Shown piece by piece: positions 22,732-28,954 of a stretch of DNA of 28,954 bases. Position 1 is the first letter of the stretch, and every line of letters begins with the position of its first letter. The position numbers and the translations under genes were made by a program. The stretch comes from an uncultured Lachnospiraceae bacterium (lineage in GTDB: Bacteria; Bacillota; Clostridia; Lachnospirales; Lachnospiraceae), in assembly GCA_900548905.1 (NCBI GenBank), contig URMK01000069.1:1-28954 (forward strand). The letters run 5' to 3'. The notes beneath the pieces are model-generated. The model ran no database searches, was not told the DNA's origin, and saw nothing but the letters and a program-made list of their open reading frames with translations.

Positions 22732-23223
22732 ATGCAGAAAAAAGCCTTAGTAATCATTGATATTCAAAATGACATAACCAAGAATTATAAAGATATCATT
22801 GACAACATCAATAAAGCCATAGATTGGGCGGCCGATAATAAGATACCTGTTATTTATATCAGGCATGAAAATTTATCAGCCGGCACGAGGACTTTTAAAC
22901 CAAATACTTATGGGGCCGAATTAGCTTATGATATGAAAATCGTATCAAAAAATATTTTTACCAAATATAAAGGGAACGCATTAAGCTGTGAAGAATTTAC
23001 GGACTTTATCCGGGAAAATGAAATAGGTGATTTTTATATAGCAGGAGCAGATGCTGCCGCCTGTGTGAAATCAACCTGTTACAACCTATGTAAAGCAAAT
23101 TACGGCGTCAATGTCCTGTCGGATTGCATTACCAGTTACGATAAAAGGAAAATTGACGAGATGCTGCGTTATTATGAAAAGAAAGGCAGTAAAATCATGT
23201 GTCTGGATGACCTGTTAAAATAA
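22732..23223 (+). CDS. Isochorismatase-family cysteine hydrolase
   Basis: A 163-residue cytoplasmic hydrolase of the isochorismatase/nicotinamidase fold. The catalytic triad is visible as D10 (LVIIDIQND), K78 (FTKYKGNAL) and C111 (AAACVKSTC); the alanines before Cys would shape the oxyanion hole. Substrates of the family include nicotinamide, isochorismate, ureas and carbamates; this short form cannot be assigned. AGGAGG (22719-22724) sits 7 nt before the ATG at 22732 and only 4 nt before the ATG at 22729, favouring 22732. The gene is noticeably more AT-rich than its neighbours, suggesting transfer or a different history. It is divergent from the WYL regulator. Confidence 0.88.
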   Translation: MQKKALVIIDIQNDITKNYKDIIDNINKAIDWAADNKIPVIYIRHENLSAGTRTFKPNTYGAELAYDMKIVSKNIFTKYKGNALSCEEFTDFIRENEIGDFYIAGADAAACVKSTCYNLCKANYGVNVLSDCITSYDKRKIDEMLRYYEKKGSKIMCLDDLLK

Positions 23224-23284
23224 GTTTTTCCCGGGGAAACACGGTTCATTTCCGGCTCCTTACAATAGTTCTGCGGCATAACAG

Positions 23285-23321
23285 AACGGGCGTACCGCCC
23301 TTGCAGCGGTACGCCCGTTTC
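23285..23321. terminator. Bidirectional terminator between convergent genes
   Basis: AACGGGCGTACCGC (23285-23298) pairs perfectly over 14 bp with GCGGTACGCCCGTT (23306-23319). It is followed only by a short T-rich tail, TTCTC, but the stem is very stable. It lies between the ends of the isochorismatase-family gene and the penicillin-binding protein gene. Confidence 0.85.
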
Positions 23322-23409
23322 TCAATTCTGTTTCTCAGCCGTCAGGATAGATCATTGACATATTTCCTTATCGGCTATTCTTTTTTCCATTGGTATGCCG
23401 GCAAAGCGT

Positions 23410-26250
23410 TTACTGCGCCGCTCCGCCCTGTTCCGCCGCCTGTTGCTGCTGCTGTAATGCATAGGCATTCTGCAGCGCCGCGATTTGGGCGTTCAGGCTG
23501 TCAATTTCCTGCTGCGCCTGGTTGACGGAGTTCTGCGCCGCCGCCTGGGATTCCGGGTCGGCCGCTGCCGCCAGCTGCTGCTGGGCGCTTACCAATACCG
23601 TCTGTGCGTTCTGAAGGGCCGCCTGCAGGTTGGCCATCTGGATATCATAATTAGCCAGCATATTCCTGGCATCCAGTTCCAGCCGCTGCTGGGCAATGAC
23701 TGCCGCCGCATTGGGGTCTGCCATAAAGGTGGCATCGTGAGGGCACTGGGTGGAAGAGCCTTCCGCAGGAGTGGCATTGCCGCTTAAAGCTGCGTCCAGA
23801 GCGGGTGTCATAGTGACGGTTCCGGGTACCTGGAACGGACAAAGCTCTGTGGCAGGCAGGCCGGAATATTCACATACGCTGCCCTGGTAATGCACATCGC
23901 AGGTTTCCGTGGGAACCGTACCCTTGGCAAAATATTCCGTTTTCAGCGTTTCGTCACACATACCGGCAATAGGCAGCTTGCCCGACTGGGAACAAACGGT
24001 TGCGGTTACGATATCGGCAGGGACGTTGAAGGCCTTGTTTTCCAGATTCTCGTGGATTTTGCTCATGGCAGCCCTCCAGAGGGTTTTCGCCAGGTTACGT
24101 TCCCCGTTTTTACCGGAAAGCTTGGCATTGTTGTCATAGCCTGTCCAGGTGGTGCAGGTATAATAAGGCGTATAGCCTGCAAACCACACATCGTTATAAT
24201 CGGAAGTGGTACCGGTTTTACCGGCGATGGACATGCCGCCGAAATTCACGCTTGTTCCGGTACCGGAGGTAACGACATCCACCATGGCGTCCGTGAGAAG
24301 GAAAGCCGTGCTTTCCTTAATTACCTGACGGGTTTCCCCTACGGTATTGTCAATAACCACATTTCCGTCATGATCCACGATTTTGGTGTAAAGCTTGGGT
24401 TTGATATACGTTCCGCCGTTGGCAATCGTGGCATAGGAGGCATTCAGCTCCATATTGGTAACCCCATAGGTAATACCGCCCAAAGCAAGGGACTGGGTAA
24501 TATCGGAAAAGACCTGTCCGTTTTTCTCCTCGCTTCTTACAAGCGTGGTAAAACCGAAATTCTCCAGATAATCGAACCCTTTATCGGGGGTGATGGAGGT
24601 CAGGGTCTTTACCGCGATAATATTCAGTGAATCCCGGATACCATCCCGGAGTGAACAGATGCCGCGGTAACCGGAGCTGTACCAGTTGGATACCGGCCTG
24701 CCGTTGGCATAGTTAAAAGGCGCATCCACAAACACATCTGCCAGGGTAAGGCCCGCGCTGTCTAAAGCGGGCGCATAGGTGGAGACGATTTTGAAGGTGG
24801 AACCGGGCTGTCTGCTGGTGGAGGTCGCACGGTTTAAGGTACGGTTGGCCTCCTTGGCGCCGCGTCCGCCCACGATAGCCACTACATTTCCTGTGGACTG
24901 ATCTTCAATAGTCATGGAGATCTGAGGCTGGGGGGTCATGGAGATACTTTCAGCCAGAACCTCATCCCCGTCCTGGAGGAGAGACGCCTTATAGGTTTCA
25001 ATCGCAGCATATGCATCTTCCTGGGAGGAAAACAAAAGAGGATATTTTTTATCGTTTCCGTTTTCCTTCAGGTATTCCTCCAGCATTTCCTTGCTGTAGT
25101 TATCGTTTTCCCCATTGGAATGCTGGATGGAGAGCTGGTAATTCAGATACCAGGAGGTCCCCTGGGGATAATTCTCCTCATTGGAGCATACTTCATCACA
25201 GATTGACTGGATCGTGGGATCCTGGGTGCTGTATATCTTGAGGCCGCCCGTGTAAAGCATGGAAAATGCCTGGGCCTCGGAATAGCCGGCGGCTTCCAGA
25301 TCATCCATGACAGCTTCGGTCAGGGCATCCACAAAATAGGAATTGACAGCGGTTTCCCCGGTTTCCTCGTTAACGGTCTGGATACGGGAATACACATCGT
25401 CCGCCAGAGCCTCGTCGAATTCGGACTGGTTGATATATCCCTGCTCCAGCATGTCGTTAAGTACCTTTTCCCGGCGTTCCGCATTTTTTTCAGGATGGGT
25501 AATCGGGTTATAACGGGAAGGGTTCTGGGTAATGGCGGCAATGACGGCGCATTCGGAAAGGTTCAGTTCATATACGTTTTTCCCGAAATACCGTTTGGAA
25601 GCAGCCTGTACGCCCAGGGTGTTCTGCCCTAAATTGATGGTATTCATGTAGTTTTCCAGGATTTTATCCTTGTCCATCTGGTTTTCCAGCATGATGGCCA
25701 GATACTGCTCCTGGATTTTACGTTTTACTTTGACTGCAAAAGCCTTTTCGCTTTCGCTTGTCCAGCTGGTAAGAACGTTATTCTTGATGAGCTGCTGGGT
25801 AATGGTACTGGCGCCTTCGGAAAAATGTCCGGAGGTAAGCCCGATAAAGCCGGCACGGATAATACCTTTGATATCAATTCCATTATGCTCATAAAAACGT
25901 GAATCTTCGATTGCCACAAAGGCGTGGGCAAGATTTTCAGGGATTTTGTCCATGCTTACGGGCACCCGGTTGGAGCCCTCAGCGTCCAGCTTGGCAATCT
26001 GGTTTCCCTCCGCGTCATACACAAAGGTGGAGAAACCGGTGGGGGATACGTCGATGTTGGAGATATCCGGCGCGGAAGCCAGGATCCCCTTGACTACTCC
26101 CAGTCCGCCGCAGATTCCGATAATACCTGCAGCGAGTATCACAAGCAGAATGGCTTTAAAAAAGGTAAGAGCAAATCGTTTGCCCCATTTTTTTGATTTG
26201 GAACGCAGTGCCTTTTTTTTCTTGGCGGCACCTCTTTTGCCATAATTCAT
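23410..26250 (-). CDS. Class A penicillin-binding protein (GT51 transglycosylase / transpeptidase, PBP1A-like)
   Basis: A 946-residue bifunctional peptidoglycan synthase. A basic cytoplasmic N-terminus and one membrane anchor (about residues 28-52) precede the GT51 domain, with catalytic Glu in EDSRFYEH (E115) and GASTITQQLIKN. The transpeptidase domain has the S-x-x-K motif STFK (S484, K487), S-x-N as SLN (S541, N543) and KTG (678-680). A Cys-containing extracellular segment follows (VCSQSG, MCDET, CDVHY, CEYSG and LCPFQ). The last ~110 residues are a Gln/Ala-rich, probably coiled-coil tail ending in poly-Gln, which is unusual for class A PBPs. AAGGAGG lies 8 nt before the ATG, which sits in the middle of an 18-bp palindrome. 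It is monocistronic in this window and acts at the outer face of the plasma membrane. Confidence 0.95.
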   Translation of the reverse strand: MNYGKRGAAKKKKALRSKSKKWGKRFALTFFKAILLVILAAGIIGICGGLGVVKGILASAPDISNIDVSPTGFSTFVYDAEGNQIAKLDAEGSNRVPVSMDKIPENLAHAFVAIEDSRFYEHNGIDIKGIIRAGFIGLTSGHFSEGASTITQQLIKNNVLTSWTSESEKAFAVKVKRKIQEQYLAIMLENQMDKDKILENYMNTINLGQNTLGVQAASKRYFGKNVYELNLSECAVIAAITQNPSRYNPITHPEKNAERREKVLNDMLEQGYINQSEFDEALADDVYSRIQTVNEETGETAVNSYFVDALTEAVMDDLEAAGYSEAQAFSMLYTGGLKIYSTQDPTIQSICDEVCSNEENYPQGTSWYLNYQLSIQHSNGENDNYSKEMLEEYLKENGNDKKYPLLFSSQEDAYAAIETYKASLLQDGDEVLAESISMTPQPQISMTIEDQSTGNVVAIVGGRGAKEANRTLNRATSTSRQPGSTFKIVSTYAPALDSAGLTLADVFVDAPFNYANGRPVSNWYSSGYRGICSLRDGIRDSLNIIAVKTLTSITPDKGFDYLENFGFTTLVRSEEKNGQVFSDITQSLALGGITYGVTNMELNASYATIANGGTYIKPKLYTKIVDHDGNVVIDNTVGETRQVIKESTAFLLTDAMVDVVTSGTGTSVNFGGMSIAGKTGTTSDYNDVWFAGYTPYYTCTTWTGYDNNAKLSGKNGERNLAKTLWRAAMSKIHENLENKAFNVPADIVTATVCSQSGKLPIAGMCDETLKTEYFAKGTVPTETCDVHYQGSVCEYSGLPATELCPFQVPGTVTMTPALDAALSGNATPAEGSSTQCPHDATFMADPNAAAVIAQQRLELDARNMLANYDIQMANLQAALQNAQTVLVSAQQQLAAAADPESQAAAQNSVNQAQQEIDSLNAQIAALQNAYALQQQQQAAEQGGAAQ

Positions 26251-26258
26251 GAATTATG
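26241..26258. promoter_or_regulatory. 18-bp perfect palindrome over the PBP start codon
   Basis: CATAATTCATGAATTATG (26241-26258) is exactly self-complementary, centred at 26250/26251, the first base of the reverse-strand ATG. It lies between the Shine-Dalgarno and codon 4. It could be a protein-binding site, allow mRNA-mRNA pairing or self-fold weakly over the start; chance in AT-rich sequence is possible. Confidence 0.6.
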
Positions 26259-26320
26259 CCTCCTTAAGATAAACAGGAAGTTCCATGGAAAAGGTTCCAT
26301 AAAAAACAACCTGTAATGTC

Positions 26321-26377
26321 CCATTTTGGGGCCATTTCAGGCAGGTCCAAAATGGCATTACCTATCTGATTATAGCA
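26321..26377 (-). promoter_or_regulatory. Extended -10 promoter and leader inverted repeat of the PBP gene
   Basis: On the reverse strand TGCTATAAT (26369-26377) is an extended -10 box with a weak -35 (TTTATT) 17 bp away. Downstream in the expected ~110-nt leader, CCATTTTGG (26321-26329) and CCAAAATGG (26347-26355) form a perfect 9-bp inverted repeat around 17 nt, extended by AATG/CATT. It could be an RNA hairpin or an operator just after the transcription start. I see no T-run on the reverse strand that would make it a terminator. Confidence 0.5.
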
Positions 26378-26606
26378 AATATGGGCAGGTAAATAAAGGT
26401 TTTTCTTCCATATTAAGAATTGTTCACAATATTACACACTTTTAAACATGTGCCGTGCTGGCCTTTCCAATGCTGCCGCGCAATCACCGTCTGCCGTTCC
26501 CTGCCGGAAAAACTTCATGTACATGGCGGGGGAGTGTGTGGTAAGATAAGGCTGACAGGAATTTGCGGCATATTTGTCTGAACGGCTGCATGCCGGGAGG
26601 TTTACT

Positions 26607-27263
26607 ATGGAAAAGAAAGAAAACAGGGAGATATATCTGCCGTATCGATGTGTGCTGGAAGGCGGCACCGGTGAGATAGTAGAGAAGAAATCGCGCTTTC
26701 TGGCCACGGTGCGGAAGGTGGAAAAAGAAGAAGAGGCGGCTGCGTTTATTGAGGAAATGAAGAAAACGTATTGGGATGCCTCCCATAACTGTTCCGCCTT
26801 TGTGATTGGGAGGAAGGCGGAGCTGACGCGCTGCAGTGACGACGGGGAACCTTCGGGGACAGCGGGGCGGCCTATGCTGGAGGTGCTGCTGGGAGAAGGG
26901 ATCTGTAATACGGCAGTGGTGGTGACGCGGTATTTCGGCGGCACGCTTCTGGGGACCGGCGGGCTGGTCAGAGCCTATGGGGCGGCGGTAAAAGCCGGGC
27001 TTGAAGGAAGCCGGGTGGTTACCATGCGGTATGGGACCCGGCTGAGGATAGGGACGGATTATTCGGATATCGGCCGGATCCAGTATCTGTTAGGGCAGCA
27101 GGGGCTTCCCCGGGAAAACGCGGTATATACGGAACGGGTGGTTCTGGAAACCGTTGTCGCCGCGGAAGGGGAGGAACGGCTGATAAAAGAACTGACGGAG
27201 GCAACCGGCGGGAGGGCCGTGCTGGAAGCGGTTGGCAGATACTATTTTATTGACAAAGAGTAA
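26607..27263 (+). CDS. YigZ family protein (UPF0029 / IMPACT N-terminal domain)
   Basis: A 218-residue cytoplasmic protein with the YigZ signature in order: EIVEKKSRFLATV, DASHNCSAFVIG, SDDGEPSGTAGRPMLEVL, and VVVTRYFGGTLLGTGGLVRAYG. The C-terminal domain is ferredoxin-like, as in E. coli YigZ. Family function is unsettled; the eukaryotic relative IMPACT regulates translation through GCN1. GGGAGG ends 6 nt before ATG 26607, so the in-frame ATG at 26574 is not used. It is divergent from the PBP gene, and its last codons contain the promoter for the mgtE leader. The 350-bp gap before it contains the PBP leader and no gene of its own. Confidence 0.92.
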   Translation: MEKKENREIYLPYRCVLEGGTGEIVEKKSRFLATVRKVEKEEEAAAFIEEMKKTYWDASHNCSAFVIGRKAELTRCSDDGEPSGTAGRPMLEVLLGEGICNTAVVVTRYFGGTLLGTGGLVRAYGAAVKAGLEGSRVVTMRYGTRLRIGTDYSDIGRIQYLLGQQGLPRENAVYTERVVLETVVAAEGEERLIKELTEATGGRAVLEAVGRYYFIDKE

Positions 27264-27278
27264 CGGTAACGTTATAGT
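27250..27278 (+). promoter_or_regulatory. Promoter of the mgtE leader, inside the end of the YigZ gene
   Basis: TTGACA (27250-27255) and TATAGT (27273-27278) are separated by 17 bp. The -35 box lies within the last codons of the YigZ gene. Transcription would start near 27285, giving a leader of about 205 nt before mgtE. Confidence 0.75.
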
Positions 27279-27314
27279 GAATGAGTATTAATTTCCGAAA
27301 GGTGGTGGTTTTTT

Positions 27315-27524
27315 ATGAAGAGCAAAACGGCAGGCAGTAGTGATGTTCCCGTCCCCGGGCGAAGTTGCAGTCAACATAGGATTACAGGTAAGGCGGGTAT
27401 GGGGCTTTGCGGGAAAGCTGCCGGACGTGCCCGGATGGGGGCAGGTTCATGCCTGAAAGCTGTCATGACACCGCCGGAAGGAGATTGTCATGGAAGAAAG
27501 CAAGGTAATAAGAGAACTGCTTGA
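27315..27524 (+). CDS. Possible leader ORF overlapping the mgtE start
   Basis: A 69-codon frame preceded by AAAGGTGGTGG with about 7-nt spacing. It runs through the mgtE leader and ends 35 bp inside mgtE in another frame, so its translation would cross the mgtE ribosome binding site. The product is basic, Gly/Ser/Cys-containing and unlike any family I know. It could be a regulatory leader peptide or chance. I did not find the conserved M-box motif (GUUAGGUGAGGCUCC-like) in this leader. Confidence 0.3.
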   Translation: MKSKTAGSSDVPVPGRSCSQHRITGKAGMGLCGKAAGRARMGAGSCLKAVMTPPEGDCHGRKQGNKRTA

Positions 27525-28830
27525 CAGCAAGCAGTATACGAGACTCCGCCAGATGCTGTCGGAGTTTAACGATGCGGATATCGCAGTGCTGCTGGAGGAA
27601 CTGGAAGAACAGGATATGCTGAAGGTATTCCGTATTCTTCCCAAGGATTTGGCGGCGGATGTTTTTTCTTATATGGATGTGGATAACCAGCAGTTTATCA
27701 TTACGTCCCTGTCCGACAGGGACGCGGCGAATATCGTGGATAACCTGATGGCTGACGATGCGGCGGATCTTATGGAAGAGATGCCGGCGAATGTGGTAAA
27801 AAAAATCCTGGCAAATGCCAGCCCGGAGACGAGAAGGGATATCAATCATCTGCTCCGTTATCCGGAGGATTCCGCCGGAAGCATTATGACGGTGGAATAT
27901 GTGGATCTGAAAGAAAACCTGACGGTGGATGAGGCGATAGCCAGAATCCGTAAAATCGGGGTGGACAGTGAAACGATCAATATCTGCTATGTCCTGGACA
28001 GCAGGAGAAAGCTGGTGGGGACGGTGGCTCTGCGCTACCTGCTCCTGAGCCAGCCGGGTGAGGTGATTGCCGACATTATGCATGAAAACGTCATCTCCAT
28101 CAATACCCTGATGGATCAGGAGGAGGTTGCCAGACAGTTCCAGAAATATGACTTTACGGCCATGCCGGTTGTGGATAATGAAAACAGGCTGGTGGGCATT
28201 ATTACCGTAGACGATATCGTGGATATTCTCCAGGAAGAGGCTACGGAGGATATGGAAAAGATGGCGGCTATCGTGCCCAGCGATAAGCCTTATATGAAAA
28301 CAGGGGTGCTGGAAACCTGGAAAAAAAGAATTCCGTGGCTGTTGCTGCTGATGGTTTCCGCGACCTTTACCGGACGGATTATTGCCAGCTATGAGTCGGC
28401 GCTGAGCGCCTGTATGGTGTTATCCACCTTTATCCCCATGCTTATGGATACGGGCGGAAATGCTGGCAGCCAGGCCAGTGTCTCCATCATCCGCGGTATT
28501 TCCCTGGATGAAATCCGGTTCCGGGATATGCCGGGCGTGATCTGGAAGGAAGCCAGAGTAGCCCTGCTGTGCGGTATTACCCTGTCGGCGGCGAATTTTA
28601 TCAAGTTGATGCTGTTCGACCGGGTACAGATGGCAGTGGCATTTGTTATCTGCCTGACCCTGGTGGTAACGGTGTTTGTGGCAAAGATTGTGGGCTGCAG
28701 CCTTCCGATGTTTGCCAAGAAAATCGGCTTTGACCCGGCAGTTATGGCAAGCCCTTTCATAACCACCATTGTGGATGCACTGTCTTTGGTGATCTATTTC
28801 CAGATAGCTACCGTACTGCTGCATTTTTAA
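27490..28830 (+). CDS. mgtE: Magnesium transporter MgtE
   Basis: A 446-residue protein, close to the 450 of the Thermus transporter. An N-terminal helical superhelix (about residues 1-125) precedes two CBS domains (about 130-250; GTVALRYLL and VGIITVDDIVDIL). A plug helix and five transmembrane helices follow, with PMLMDTGGNAGSQAS near residues 315-329 and DPAVMASPFITTIVDALSL near 416-434. D429 corresponds to the pore Asp that binds the central Mg2+. It is a Mg2+-gated channel-like importer in the plasma membrane; the N and CBS domains close it when internal Mg2+ is high. AAGGAGA precedes the ATG. A long leader upstream suggests control at RNA level. Confidence 0.96.
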   Translation: MEESKVIRELLDSKQYTRLRQMLSEFNDADIAVLLEELEEQDMLKVFRILPKDLAADVFSYMDVDNQQFIITSLSDRDAANIVDNLMADDAADLMEEMPANVVKKILANASPETRRDINHLLRYPEDSAGSIMTVEYVDLKENLTVDEAIARIRKIGVDSETINICYVLDSRRKLVGTVALRYLLLSQPGEVIADIMHENVISINTLMDQEEVARQFQKYDFTAMPVVDNENRLVGIITVDDIVDILQEEATEDMEKMAAIVPSDKPYMKTGVLETWKKRIPWLLLLMVSATFTGRIIASYESALSACMVLSTFIPMLMDTGGNAGSQASVSIIRGISLDEIRFRDMPGVIWKEARVALLCGITLSAANFIKLMLFDRVQMAVAFVICLTLVVTVFVAKIVGCSLPMFAKKIGFDPAVMASPFITTIVDALSLVIYFQIATVLLHF

Positions 28831-28899
28831 CAAGAGACGGGGTGTGGATAAAAAAGTCCGGCGCCGCCTGCCCCTGCTTCCCGGTGCGGCCTGCAGCCA
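28831..28899. other. Gene-free tail after mgtE
   Basis: This short GC-rich stretch has no open frame or T-run terminator that I can support. GCCGC near 28863 and GCGGC near 28886 could pair loosely. A terminator for mgtE may lie beyond the window. Confidence 0.3.
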
Positions 28900-28954
28900 T
28901 GCAAGGTTCCTTCCAGGGGACGCTTTCGCTCGGATAATCACGCAGCGGTACTAA
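28900..28954 (-). repeat. Right copy of the terminal inverted repeat
   Basis: Read on the reverse strand this begins TTAGTAC, continues with CCGAGCG and AGCGTCCCCTG, and ends AAGGAACCTTGCA. It matches 2-56 at 47 of 55 positions. It starts at the last base of the window, so the element may extend further. It lies 70 bp after the mgtE stop. Confidence 0.75.

Noticed and set aside
23890..24630. Forward 246-codon frame opposite the PBP transpeptidase domain
   Set aside because: Gly/Ile/His-rich shadow of the conserved PBP coding strand.
27285..27489. M-box (ykoK) Mg2+ riboswitch
   Set aside because: I could not find the conserved GGUGAGGCUCC-type and CGCUGCCC-type segments by eye; left as an uncharacterised leader.
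1..28954. A single 29-kb transposon with terminal inverted repeats
   Set aside because: No transposase or integrase near either end, the copies are 15% diverged, and the contents include housekeeping genes (PBP, mgtE, tRNA).

Overview
The window looks like chromosomal DNA from a low-to-medium GC Gram-positive, most likely a gut-type Clostridia (Lachnospiraceae). The grounds are purine-rich Shine-Dalgarno sites (AAGGAGG-like) before nearly every gene, consensus TTGACA/TATAAT promoters, Rho-independent terminators, a class A penicillin-binding protein, an Rpn/COG5464 nuclease-like gene, and a sugar ABC importer encoded without its own ATPase. Genus cannot be fixed from the sequence. There is no phage, integrase, recognisable IS transposase or CRISPR array. 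The two ends carry diverged inverted copies of one roughly 55-bp repeat, so this may be a contig or segment bounded by a dispersed genomic repeat.

Layout. 1-4710: an autoregulated MarR gene followed by overlapping genes for a heterodimeric ABC exporter of the TM287/288 (BmrCD/LmrCD) type. 4861-6498: a polytopic GT-C-like membrane glycosyltransferase. 6730-7716: an Rpn-family nuclease-like protein whose N-terminus is a hexapeptide repeat. 7832-8066: a 15-bp tandem repeat, then a complete tRNA-Thr(GGU) unit with promoter, leader hairpin, tRNA and terminator. 8067-8625: an AT-rich stretch with one unrecognised reverse-strand ORF.

8710-21617 is the carbohydrate region. A reverse-strand AraC regulator is divergent from a sugar importer (lipoprotein, two permeases), a GH127 enzyme and a decayed GH5-like gene. 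Between AraC and the importer is an array of three direct and one inverted copies of GGTGTAWAAAGGTT, just upstream of a plausible promoter. A terminator and a separate module follow: a MarR regulator and alpha/beta hydrolase on the reverse strand, with a flavin-reductase-like gene diverging from them. After that come GH172 (formerly DUF2961) and GH32 genes, with their own promoter and a structured leader. All three intact glycosidases lack signal peptides, so oligosaccharides would be imported and split inside the cell. The GH172+GH32 pair fits the known route from difructose dianhydride I via inulobiose to fructose; applying this to the whole locus is my inference.

21682-28830 is mostly housekeeping: a WYL-domain regulator divergent from an isochorismatase-family hydrolase; a large class A PBP with an unusual Gln/Ala-rich coiled-coil tail and a palindrome over its start codon; YigZ; and the magnesium transporter MgtE, which has its own promoter and a leader of about 200 nt holding a small ORF.
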